From NCBI RefSeq assembly GCF_003258835.1, contig NZ_NPEV01000002.1:111991-175990 (forward strand): a stretch of 64,000 nucleotides of DNA, in the 5' to 3' direction. Source of the DNA: Rhodobium orientis (lineage in GTDB: Bacteria; Pseudomonadota; Alphaproteobacteria; Rhizobiales; Rhodobiaceae). The translations under genes were made by a program, and so were the position numbers. Shown in pieces: positions 34,086 through 41,965 of this stretch. The notes under the pieces are model-generated. The model saw only the letters and a program-made list of their open reading frames with translations, ran no database searches and was not told the DNA's origin. The stretch's first letter is position 1. The number at the start of each line of letters is the position of its first letter.

Positions 34086-34139
34086 GGGCATTGACCGGCA
34101 GGGTTTTGGCGGTTGTCGAAACCCTGCCGGTCAATGCCC
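34086..34139. repeat. Perfect 21-bp inverted repeat between convergent genes
   Basis: Positions 34086-34106 pair with 34119-34139 without mismatch around a 12-base loop. The hairpin lies between two converging genes and ends 8 bases from the HbpS-like stop. It lacks a T-run on either side, so it is not a typical Rho-independent terminator, but it may still block read-through in both directions. Confidence 0.85.
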
Positions 34140-34146
34140 GTCCGAC

Positions 34147-34665
34147 TCAAAAAGCGATTCTATCCGCGATCGCGGCGATGCCGGCCTTGCCGCAGCCCTC
34201 GTCGGCCTCGCCGTTGGGCGCTCCGGAAACGCCGACGGCACCGAGCATGCTGCCGTCGCCGTCGCGGATCATCACCCCGCCGCCGAGCGGCAGCGCCATC
34301 GTGACGTTGCGCACGGCCCAGGAGGTACCGGATTCCGTCGTTTTGGCCAGTTCCAGCGTGTCGGTACGGAAGCTGACGGCGGTCCAGGCCTTGCGGAACG
34401 AGGTGTCGGGCGTGTGCGGGCCGGCGAAGCGGTCGCGCAGGGAAACCTGTTGGTTGCCGCCGCGGTCGACGACGCTGACCGCGACCTGGTAGCCCGCCTC
34501 CCGGCAATGGGCGAGCGCGGCCTCAGCCAGATCGAGCGCGGTCTCCAGCGTCAGCGATTTGTGGCTGACGGTCGCTTCGTCCCCGGCATTGTCCTGGGCT
34601 GTGGCAGGCAGCGCGACGCCGGCAGCAACGAGCGCCGCCGTAGCGGCCGCGATGAATCGGTTCAT
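34147..34665 (-). CDS. Exported HbpS/GlcG-family protein
   Basis: The 172-residue protein has a signal peptide (cleaved after ATA near 24) and a GlcG/HbpS domain. Family marks are SLTLETALDLAEAAL, VAVSVVDRGGN and the C-terminal MIRDGDGSMLGAVGVSGA. Members bind haem, cobalamin or small molecules in the periplasm; the role is mostly unknown. The ATG at 34665 gives the signal peptide; the in-frame extension upstream does not look coding. Confidence 0.85.
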   Translation of the reverse strand: MNRFIAAATAALVAAGVALPATAQDNAGDEATVSHKSLTLETALDLAEAALAHCREAGYQVAVSVVDRGGNQQVSLRDRFAGPHTPDTSFRKAWTAVSFRTDTLELAKTTESGTSWAVRNVTMALPLGGGVMIRDGDGSMLGAVGVSGAPNGEADEGCGKAGIAAIADRIAF

Positions 34666-34862
34666 GGCATTTCCCCCTGTTGGATCGCAGCCGCTTCTTG
34701 CGTACGGCCTTTGCGGGCAGCGCACAGGCGCCCCCGTTCGGTCAGCCTAGACCGTCCGGGCAATTACATGCAAGAAAGAGAATGCGTTTCGGGGGATGAC
34801 AACATCAGGGCCGGCAATCCGGGCGGATCGCCGGCAGGGATTTTCAGGAGCGCGGGATGCGG

Positions 34863-35171
34863 CTATTCCCGCTCGACGACCCGGGCGCCGGGATAGTGGT
34901 CGATCCAGCGCTCCAGGGAATCCGTCAGCGCATCGACGTCGCGTTGGAACTCGGTATGCAGCGGCGACCATTCGTCCGAATGGTGCTCGATGGCGTGGTC
35001 CATCCGCTCCATCAGTTCGCGGTGCTGCGCCTCAAGGGCCGCCAGCTCGCCGCTCGCCGACACCTTGTCGACGGCCGCACCGCTCTCGATCTTCTGGCGG
35101 GCCGCCTGCATATCGCGCTCCACGCCTTCCATATGCCGTTTCAGGTTTTCCAGGTAGCTGACGCGCGTCAT
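34863..35171 (-). CDS. Coiled-coil protein under EcfG control
   Basis: This 102-residue soluble protein is charged and almost wholly helical (LENLKRHMEGVERDMQAARQ and on through LEAQHRELMERMDHAIEHH), consistent with a coiled coil. It has no cysteine and no signal peptide, and I know no named family. A precise EcfG promoter lies 93 bases upstream, so it is likely a general stress protein. A single-gene unit by its surroundings. Confidence 0.68.
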   Translation of the reverse strand: MTRVSYLENLKRHMEGVERDMQAARQKIESGAAVDKVSASGELAALEAQHRELMERMDHAIEHHSDEWSPLHTEFQRDVDALTDSLERWIDHYPGARVVERE

Positions 35172-35263
35172 GGGTTACTCCCCTTCGTCTTGAACGTTTT
35201 CCCGCCGGGCGGTTCGGCCGTTTTGCGAAAAAGGGGTATCCCTTCTTCCGGCTCCTTTGCAGC

Positions 35264-35288
35264 AACGGGACCAACCGTCTCCGGTTCC
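35264..35288 (-). promoter_or_regulatory. EcfG-type general stress promoter
   Basis: On the minus strand GGAAC (35288-35284) is followed after 16 bases by CGTT (35267-35264), an exact match to the EcfG consensus. It lies upstream of the coiled-coil gene starting at 35171. Confidence 0.75.
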
Positions 35289-35412
35289 CGGTGCCGGCCC
35301 GCAATGCTGCGTCCGCCCTCCCTAATAGATAGGGGGAATTTGGCGCAAATCTCATGCCGCCATTGGTCGCAATCCGTGGTTGGACCGACCTTCGCCGACA
35401 GGGCGGCGCAGG

Positions 35413-36129
35413 TCAATGCACCATCAGATGGCCGATCAGCCCGACCAGATAGCCGCCAACGGCGCCGAGCGAGGGCGCCCAGCGCTGCTCAAGGTGGGCC
35501 TGGACGGCGATGTCCTGGAAGATCAGGTAGAGGATGCCGCCGCCCGCAAACAGCATGACGAAGCCGGTGAGCTCCGGCAGGCTGGTGAGATAGACGTGGC
35601 CGAGGATGGCGGCCACGGGTCCGACCAGCGCCACCGCGGCGAACGCCCTGAGGATGGTCTTGGGCGACTTGCCGCTGCCGGCGACGACTTCGCGATAGGC
35701 ATTGAAGCCCTCCGGCAGATTCTGCAGGCCGATCAATGCGGCGAGCAGCGGCCCCGTGGGGTCGCCGCTGGCGAACAGCGCGCCGAGGGCGAGCGCCTCG
35801 GGCAGGAAATCGGAGACCATGGCGACGAGTTGCGCCTTGGAGCCGCCGCCATTGCCGGAGATCATCCGGTCGAGCCAGAAAAAGCCGAGCCCGCCCGCCG
35901 CGAACGCCGCCACCGAGGCGGCCGCCGGCAGCTTGTCGATCCCCTCCGGCACCAGCACGAAAGAAATCGCGGCGAGCAGCACGCCGCCGCCGAAGGCGAT
36001 GACGGTGTGCCGGAACTCCTCCTCCAGCCAGTTCGGCCGGATGCGCTCGACGACGGCGAGCCAGGCGCCGAGCGGGATCATCGCGCCGGCAAGGGTGGTG
36101 CAGAGAATCGCAAGGTGAAGCTGGGTCAT
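35413..36129 (-). CDS. ZIP-like metal transporter with altered metal site
   Basis: This 238-residue membrane protein has about eight helices and ZIP-family helices 4 and 5. The canonical metal-binding words are changed: DFLPEALALG and QNLPEGFNA stand where ZIP proteins usually have HNxPEG, so both histidines are replaced while the PE pairs remain. It may therefore transport a different ion or have lost transport. The ATG at 36129 (MTQLHLA) is preferred to an upstream start that adds a Pro/Arg-rich tract. Confidence 0.78.
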   Translation of the reverse strand: MTQLHLAILCTTLAGAMIPLGAWLAVVERIRPNWLEEEFRHTVIAFGGGVLLAAISFVLVPEGIDKLPAAASVAAFAAGGLGFFWLDRMISGNGGGSKAQLVAMVSDFLPEALALGALFASGDPTGPLLAALIGLQNLPEGFNAYREVVAGSGKSPKTILRAFAAVALVGPVAAILGHVYLTSLPELTGFVMLFAGGGILYLIFQDIAVQAHLEQRWAPSLGAVGGYLVGLIGHLMVH

Positions 36130-36549
36130 GGCGGCAAGGATAGCCCAGGACGGACAGCGATTGGACCGGCGTCGGCGGGGCCAGGTTGGAGGCCGCAGGC
36201 TGTCCTCTTGCCCCAACCCATGTTGCGTCCAAGCCGGTACTGACCCTTGCGCTTTTTTGCTACGCCGGCACTACCCAATTTCAATGTATGCAATGTCTTG
36301 CGGGAATTAGATAATTGAAAATCAGTGACTTGAGAGATTTTTCGGCCATTCGGAATTATTTTCATTCCAATGTCATGAAACCTTTGAATGCGCCATTTAG
36401 GAGACATCCACAGAGCGTTCACCCGCATCGGGCGGCCAAAGCCCCGGGGGACGGTGCCAAGCGGCATCGGTCCGGCACGGGCTGCCGTGCGCGGTCGGGA
36501 CGTGCCTTCGGTCACATGACGGAACACGACCTTCAACAGGAGCTGAGGA
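36130..36549. other. Control region before phoX, with a possible Pho box
   Basis: The 420-base gap before phoX is AT-rich between 36250 and 36380. TTTTCAT (36359) and ATGTCAT (36370) are 11 bases apart and agree with the PhoB half-site CTGTCAT at 5 and 6 of 7 positions, as expected for a phosphate-starvation gene. The stretch from 36400 to 36549 is a GC-rich leader with no other signal or small gene I can support. AGGAG lies 7 bases before the phoX ATG. Confidence 0.5.
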
Positions 36550-38439
36550 ATGTCTTCCACCAACGACAACAAGCCGACCTTCGACGAGTTCGACGAGATC
36601 AACAACCCGCGGCCCGATGCGTGCGATTTCGACCGCATCGTCGACACTGCCATCTCCCGCCGCGGCCTGATGACCGGCGTCATGGCCTTCGGCAGCTTCG
36701 CCGCGCTCGGCTCGCTGGTGCCGGCCGGCGCCCGCGCCGCCTCCGACCGCTTCGCCTTTTCCCAGATCCCCACCAATACCGAAGACGCGATCACGGTGCC
36801 GGAGGGCTACAAGGCCGAGGTGCTGGTGCGCTGGGGCGATCCGCTGTGGTCCGACGTCGCCGACTTCGACCACGCCACCCGCGGCAGCGCCGAGACCCAG
36901 GCCCGCGCCTTCGGCGACAACACCGACGGCATGCAGACCTATTCGATCGACGGCCGCACCATCCTCGTCGTCAACAACGAGTACACCAACACCGACATCA
37001 TCTGGGGCAACCGCGAGGGCGGCAAGGCCGAGACCGACGACGACATCGCCAAGGGCATGATGGCCCACGGTATCTCGATCGTCGAAATCGCGCCGAAGGA
37101 CGGCATTTGGGGCATCGTCAAGGACAGCCCGTACAATCGCCGCATCACGCCGAAGAGCGAAATGTCCTTCTCCGGCCCGGCCGCCGGCCATGACCTCCTG
37201 AAGACCGACGCCGATCCCACTGGTACGACCTCGCTCGGCACCTGGAACAACTGCGGCTCGGGCCCGACCCCGTGGGGCACGTATCTCACCTGCGAGGAGA
37301 ACTTCAACGGCTACTTCTCGGCCTCCGCCGAAGGCTGGGAGCCGACCCCGGAACTGAAGCGCTATGGCATCTCGGCCGCCGACTGGGGCTATGGCTGGGC
37401 CAGGATCGACGAGCGCTACGACGTCTCCAAGCATCCGAACGAGCCGAACCGCGCCGGCTACGTCGTCGAGATCGACCCCCGCGATCCGAATTCCACGCCG
37501 AAGAAGCGCACCGCCCTCGGCCGCTTCAAGCACGAGAACGCCGAATGCGTCGTCAACAATGACGGCCGCATCGTCATCTATCTCGGCGACGACGAGCGCG
37601 GCGAGTTCGCCTACCGCTACGTCTCCAACGGTGTCTTTGCGCCGGGCGCCGACACCGATGCTCTGCTCGACGACGGCACGCTCTATGTGGCGGTCTTCAG
37701 CGACGACGGCACCGGCAAGTGGGTGGCGCTGACGCCGGAGACCACCGGCATGGCGAGCCAGGCGGAGGTCTGCATCCATACCCGCCAGGCCGCCTCCAAG
37801 GTCGGAGCCACCACCATGGACCGTCCGGAGTGGATCTCGGCCAACCCGAACGCCCCGGAAGTCTACATGGCGCTGACCAACAACAAGAACCGCGGCGTCA
37901 AGCCGAATGCCGGCGGCGACGAGACGCCGGTCGGCGGCCCGAACCCGCGCGAGGCCAACAATTACGGCCAGATCGTGCGCTGGCGCCCGGACAATGGCGA
38001 CCACACCGCCGAGGGCTTCAAGTGGGACCTGTTCGTCCTCGCCGGTAATCCGACGGTCCATTCCGACGCCTATGGCGGCTCGGACAACGTCACCAGGGAC
38101 AACATGTTCAACTCGCCGGACGGCCTGCAGTTCGATTCGAACGGCGTGCTGTGGATCCAGACCGACGGCAACTACTCCAACGCCAAGGATTTTGACGGCC
38201 AGGGCAACAACCAGATGCTGGCCGGCGATCCGGTGACCGGAGAAATCCGCCGCTTCCTGGTCGGCCCCAAGGAATGCGAGGTCACCGGCCTCACCTGGAC
38301 CCCGGACCGCCGCACCATGCTGGTCGGCATCCAGCACCCCGGTGAGCGCGGCGACAGCCACTGGCCGGAGGGCGGCGATGCCGTTCCGCGTTCGGCCATC
38401 ATCGCCGTGACCCGCGAGGACGGCGGCCTGATCGGCTGA
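36550..38439 (+). CDS. phoX: PhoX-family alkaline phosphatase
   Basis: This 629-residue protein belongs to the PhoX (DUF839) family of Tat-exported, calcium- and iron-dependent phosphomonoesterases that release phosphate from organic esters. The Tat signal is unusually deep, with SRRGLMTGV at about residues 36-44 after a hydrophilic lead. The propeller segments NNEYTNTDIIWG, WNNCGSGPTPWGTYLTCEEN and RFKHENAECV hold the expected metal-binding Glu and the bridging cysteines. The C-terminal GLTWTPDRRTMLVGIQHPGE is also typical. A possible Pho box precedes the gene. A rubredoxin gene follows after 92 bases. Confidence 0.9.
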   Translation: MSSTNDNKPTFDEFDEINNPRPDACDFDRIVDTAISRRGLMTGVMAFGSFAALGSLVPAGARAASDRFAFSQIPTNTEDAITVPEGYKAEVLVRWGDPLWSDVADFDHATRGSAETQARAFGDNTDGMQTYSIDGRTILVVNNEYTNTDIIWGNREGGKAETDDDIAKGMMAHGISIVEIAPKDGIWGIVKDSPYNRRITPKSEMSFSGPAAGHDLLKTDADPTGTTSLGTWNNCGSGPTPWGTYLTCEENFNGYFSASAEGWEPTPELKRYGISAADWGYGWARIDERYDVSKHPNEPNRAGYVVEIDPRDPNSTPKKRTALGRFKHENAECVVNNDGRIVIYLGDDERGEFAYRYVSNGVFAPGADTDALLDDGTLYVAVFSDDGTGKWVALTPETTGMASQAEVCIHTRQAASKVGATTMDRPEWISANPNAPEVYMALTNNKNRGVKPNAGGDETPVGGPNPREANNYGQIVRWRPDNGDHTAEGFKWDLFVLAGNPTVHSDAYGGSDNVTRDNMFNSPDGLQFDSNGVLWIQTDGNYSNAKDFDGQGNNQMLAGDPVTGEIRRFLVGPKECEVTGLTWTPDRRTMLVGIQHPGERGDSHWPEGGDAVPRSAIIAVTREDGGLIG

Positions 38440-38531
38440 TTTTTTTCAAAGGATTGCCGGCGGCGGGACCCGTCTTGCCGCCGGCCCGCTATCCGGCCGG
38501 TTCAAGGGTGGCCGACAGTAAGAGGGGAGCC

Positions 38532-38855
38532 ATGCTTCAGGGACTGACACGCCGGCACTTTCTGGCCGGCCTGGCGGCGTTTTTCGCCGCTGTCGCCGGC
38601 AGTCGGCGATCACGCGCGAGCGCGCCGACGAAGACCGTTCGGCTGCAGAAATGGCGCTGCACCAACCAGGACTGCGATCCCTACATCTACGATCCGTCCC
38701 TCGGCGACATCAACATCATCGACGAAGCCAACCCGATCCCGCCCGGCGTTGCCTTCGAGGACCTGCCCGACGACTGGATCTGCCACGTCTGCGGCGATCC
38801 CAAGAGCCACTTCATCGCGCTCAATGAATGGGTCGAGGTCGAGGTGCCCGCCTGA
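38532..38855 (+). CDS. Tat-exported rubredoxin with CX4C knuckle
   Basis: The 107-residue protein has a twin-arginine signal (TRRHFLAG at 7-14) and a rubredoxin domain with iron ligands C43, C48, C84 and C87. The first pair is CX4C rather than the common CX2C, with the second CX2C in DDWICHVCGDPKSHF. PGVAFEDLPDDW is the standard rubredoxin core. Rubredoxins are usually cytoplasmic, so periplasmic export is unusual. AGGGGAGCC lies before the ATG at 38532. It may be cotranscribed with phoX. Confidence 0.83.
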   Translation: MLQGLTRRHFLAGLAAFFAAVAGSRRSRASAPTKTVRLQKWRCTNQDCDPYIYDPSLGDINIIDEANPIPPGVAFEDLPDDWICHVCGDPKSHFIALNEWVEVEVPA

Positions 38856-38916
38856 AGGCAGGGGCTTGCGCACCAAGCGTCGCAAGGAGAGATTTTTCTC
38901 AGGAGAAGTTGCCGTC

Positions 38917-39014
38917 GTTGCGAATGAGCGTAGCGAGTGCGGCAATCCAGTGCGACTTGCACCGAGCCGGCGGCCCCTGGATCGCCGCGTCGCCTGCGGC
39001 TCCTCGCGATGACG
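38917..39014. repeat. Dispersed palindromic repeat, copy 3
   Basis: The left arm GTTGCGAATGAGCG...GCAATCCAG (38917-38952) and the right arm CTGGATCGCC...CGCGATGACG (38974-39014) carry the end words of copies 1 and 2. It lies in the 378-base gap after the rubredoxin gene; the rest of that gap holds a tandem repeat. Confidence 0.72.
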
Positions 39015-39072
39015 ACCGTATTTCGTCCCGCGCGCGGCGCTTGAGCGCCAGAAGCTCACGCCCTCGACGCGT

Positions 39073-39245
39073 CAGGCGTCGCAAGCGCGACCGCGCGCCG
39101 GCGCCATGCGCCGTCAAGCCTCGCGTGGCGCCTGAACGCAAGAGACTCAAGCCGCCGCCAGGCGTCGCAAGCGCGACCGCGCGTCGGCGCCCATGCGCCG
39201 TCAAGCCTCGCGTGGCGCCTGAACGCAAGAGACTCAAGCCGCCGC
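39073..39245. repeat. Tandem direct repeat, two 86-bp units
   Basis: Unit 1 (39073-39158) and unit 2 (39159-39245) differ at about one substitution and one inserted base. The second unit covers the stop codon and last codons of the chemoreceptor gene (AAA and stop at 39234-39242). The first unit therefore looks like a duplication of the gene's 3' border. Confidence 0.85.
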
Positions 39246-41624
39246 GACGCCGTCGAGGAAGCGGTCGACGGCGGTTTTCAGCCGTTCGGCCTGCTGGTCG
39301 ACCTCGCTAGAGGCGGCCAGCACCTGGTTGGCGGATTCGTTGGTCTTGGTCGTTGCCGAGGACACCTCGTCGAGGCTCTGCGACACCGTGCGGGTGCCGT
39401 CCGCGGCCTGCTGGGCGTTGCGCGAGATCTCGCTCGTCGCCGAGCCCTGCTCCTCGACGGCCGAGGCGATCGAGGCGGTGTAGGTGTTGACGTCGACCAT
39501 GGTCTCGGAGATCTGCGTGATCGCTTCGACGGCCTCGGTGGTGGACGCCTGGATGCCGGCGATCTGCTCGGAGATTTCCTGGGTCGCTTTGGCGGTCTGG
39601 GTGGCGAGCGCCTTGACCTCGGAGGCGACGACGGCAAAGCCGCGGCCCTGTTCGCCGGCATGGGCCGCCTCGATGGTGGCGTTGAGGGCGAGGAGGTTGG
39701 TCTGTTCGGCGATCTCGGAGATCAGGTTGACGACCTCGCCGATCTTCTGGGAGGCCTCCGACAGGGAGCGGATCTTCTCTGAGGTCGCCGCCGCATTGTT
39801 GGTGGCGGTCTGGACGATGCCGGTGGTGGTCGACACCTGACGGGCGATTTCGGCGATCGAGGCGGTAAGCTCTTCGGCCGCCGCGGCGACGGTCTGCACA
39901 TTCTGGGAGGCGTCCTGGGAAGACATCGTCGCCGAGGATGCCTGGCGCGACGTCGATTCCGCGACGCCGTTGAGGGTTTCGGCCGAGCGCTGCATCTGGT
40001 CGGCGTTGACCGCGACGGAGGCGAGCACCTCCTGCATCTCGACGCGGAAGTCGGCGATCAGTCGGTCGACCGCCTGCTGGCGCTGCTCGCCGGCAAGGTG
40101 GTTCTGGTGCTGCTCCGCCGACAGGCGGCGGTTTTCCACCGCGTTTTCCCGGAACGTGCCGATCGCCCGCATGAGTTGGCCGACCTCGTCCTTGCGGCCG
40201 TCATTGCCGACCTCGACGTCGAGATCGCCTTCCGCGACCCGGCGCGTCACCGCGGTGAGCGACGACACCGGCCGTCCGATCAAGAGCCACAGGGCGCCCA
40301 TCAGCGCGGCGGTAAAGACCAGCGCAAAGAGCGCGACCGCACCGATCAGCGTGCTCGCGTTGCCGGCGGTCTCCGTCGCACCGACGGCATTGCGGTTGGC
40401 GAGCCGGGCGATCATGGTCGAGACGATCTCTTCCTGCTCGTCGGCCTTTTCAAGGGCCGCATCGAGCTTCTGGCGAGAGGCGGTAAGGGCGGCAAGCGAG
40501 GCTTCGAAGGAGTCCGTGACCGGGCCGACATCGACCTTGGTCATCGCCTTGATGGCGCCGCCAAGGCCTTTCAAAAGGCCGAGCGTGTTGTCGAGCGCCT
40601 CGCGGTGCGCCTCGGTCGGCTCCGCCCGGAACGCCCAGACGCCACTGCTGGCCGTCAATGCGGCATTGGCGAAGGTCTCGCCCACATGGGCGCGGGACAT
40701 CGCGCCGCGGGCCTCCTGGTCGATCGTTGCCATCTCGGCGCGGGTCTGGTCGACGAAGGCGAAATAGGCAAGCCGCAACTTTTCCGTATCGCCGGAGATG
40801 ACGCCGAGCGCGGCGCGCGCGCGCCTGCGGGCCTCGAGCCGGACGGAAAAGCCGCTTGCACCTTCAAGTGATTCCATCTGATCGGCGAGGGTTGTCTCGG
40901 CTTTGGTGACGCTGGCCTTCAATGCGGCCGCGGCCGCGTCGGCCTCCGGCGACACCGAAGCCCCGTAAAGGGTCGCTGCCTTTTCCTTCAGGATCTTGAA
41001 ATCCGCTTCCGCCGCTTCGCGGTCGGCGGCCTTGTTGGTCTGGAAGAAAGCCGAATAGGTGAGGAGCGTCTTCAGCGCGGCTTCCGTCGCCTCGCTGGCG
41101 ACGATGGCCAGCGACTGGGTCCGGTCGACCACCGCGCGCTGGCTGGCCTGGCGGTTCCGGAGCTCCGTTTCCATCTGCTTGGCGTCGGTCTTGATCTTGG
41201 TGCCGGTATCGCGCAGCGCCGCTGCCGATTGCGTCATTTCCTCCGAATTGTTCTCGATTTCGTGCACGGCGCTGACGAGCGCTGCAAACGATCCGGCGAA
41301 GCTATCGAGGGCGGCGAGCGCCGTATCGACTTCCGCATCGCCCGACGAGGTCTCCCTCAACCCGCCCCTCACGCCGTCCAAGGTCGCCGTCACCTTCTTG
41401 GCGATCGCGTCGTCGGGGTGAGAGATGAACTGCGCCTTCAGCCGGCTGACCGTGTCCATGCCGGCAAGCGCATTGGTCAGTCCGCGACCGGCATAGACCG
41501 AGCCGCCCAGCGAGCTGACGCTGTAGATGCCGGCAGCGGCGATGATGACCGTCAGAAGGATCGTCGCTGCGGCACCGAGCGCGAGCTTTGTCTTGATCGA
41601 CATGTTGCGGAAGATAAGAAGCAT
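39234..41624 (-). CDS. Methyl-accepting chemotaxis protein
   Basis: This 796-residue receptor has a membrane helix at about 10-32, a large helical periplasmic sensor of roughly 370 residues (possibly a helical bimodular or nitrate/nitrite-type four-helix sensor), a second membrane helix (about 415-440), a HAMP domain and the signalling hairpin. The conserved tip is [20 protein letters not shown]. No CheR-binding C-terminal pentapeptide is present; it ends DGVAAA. The ATG at 41624 or 41603 could be the start. The 3' end is duplicated in the repeat at 39073. Ligand unknown. Confidence 0.87.
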   Translation of the reverse strand: MLLIFRNMSIKTKLALGAAATILLTVIIAAAGIYSVSSLGGSVYAGRGLTNALAGMDTVSRLKAQFISHPDDAIAKKVTATLDGVRGGLRETSSGDAEVDTALAALDSFAGSFAALVSAVHEIENNSEEMTQSAAALRDTGTKIKTDAKQMETELRNRQASQRAVVDRTQSLAIVASEATEAALKTLLTYSAFFQTNKAADREAAEADFKILKEKAATLYGASVSPEADAAAAALKASVTKAETTLADQMESLEGASGFSVRLEARRRARAALGVISGDTEKLRLAYFAFVDQTRAEMATIDQEARGAMSRAHVGETFANAALTASSGVWAFRAEPTEAHREALDNTLGLLKGLGGAIKAMTKVDVGPVTDSFEASLAALTASRQKLDAALEKADEQEEIVSTMIARLANRNAVGATETAGNASTLIGAVALFALVFTAALMGALWLLIGRPVSSLTAVTRRVAEGDLDVEVGNDGRKDEVGQLMRAIGTFRENAVENRRLSAEQHQNHLAGEQRQQAVDRLIADFRVEMQEVLASVAVNADQMQRSAETLNGVAESTSRQASSATMSSQDASQNVQTVAAAAEELTASIAEIARQVSTTTGIVQTATNNAAATSEKIRSLSEASQKIGEVVNLISEIAEQTNLLALNATIEAAHAGEQGRGFAVVASEVKALATQTAKATQEISEQIAGIQASTTEAVEAITQISETMVDVNTYTASIASAVEEQGSATSEISRNAQQAADGTRTVSQSLDEVSSATTKTNESANQVLAASSEVDQQAERLKTAVDRFLDGVAAA

Positions 41625-41965
41625 TTTCAGGCCCCGTACAAAAATATGCCTCCACTTTTAAGTATCCGAAGTTAAGAAAGTCTGAAAGTTCGGAGTCATC
41701 GTGACCGCTTGTCTGGTTCTTGTGCCTGAATTCAAATAATACGAAAGGGGTCCGTTTCGATACTTTCTTGCGACGTGATTTACGCCGTAGTTATAAGCTT
41801 CTTTTGGCGGCGTCGGGACGGTCGGATCCGGGCGCGAAGTCGATGCGCCGTCTTCAATATTTCGTGCAGGGGCGCTGCAGCGCGTGGTCGGACGGCCGCG
41901 AAAGATGTACTCTTGGTTGTGAAACTCCCCCGCCGAAAAAGGGGGAGAACGCCCGGGAGGAGACC
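41625..41965. other. Divergent intergenic region with leader hairpin
   Basis: This 341-base region separates the chemoreceptor (leftward) from the hydrolase fusion (rightward). It is AT-richer around 41740-41810. A 7-bp GC hairpin (41925-41931 with 41941-41947, loop of 9) sits directly before the GGGAGGAG ribosome site of the fusion gene and could mask or expose it. I see no clear promoter. Confidence 0.4.

Noticed and set aside
36397-38361. A 654-codon frame opposite phoX
   Set aside because: PhoX has strong family motifs and a Tat signal; the opposite frame has no recognisable domain.
39073-39245. Possible CRISPR array
   Set aside because: Only two long abutting units with no spacers; it is a tandem duplication.
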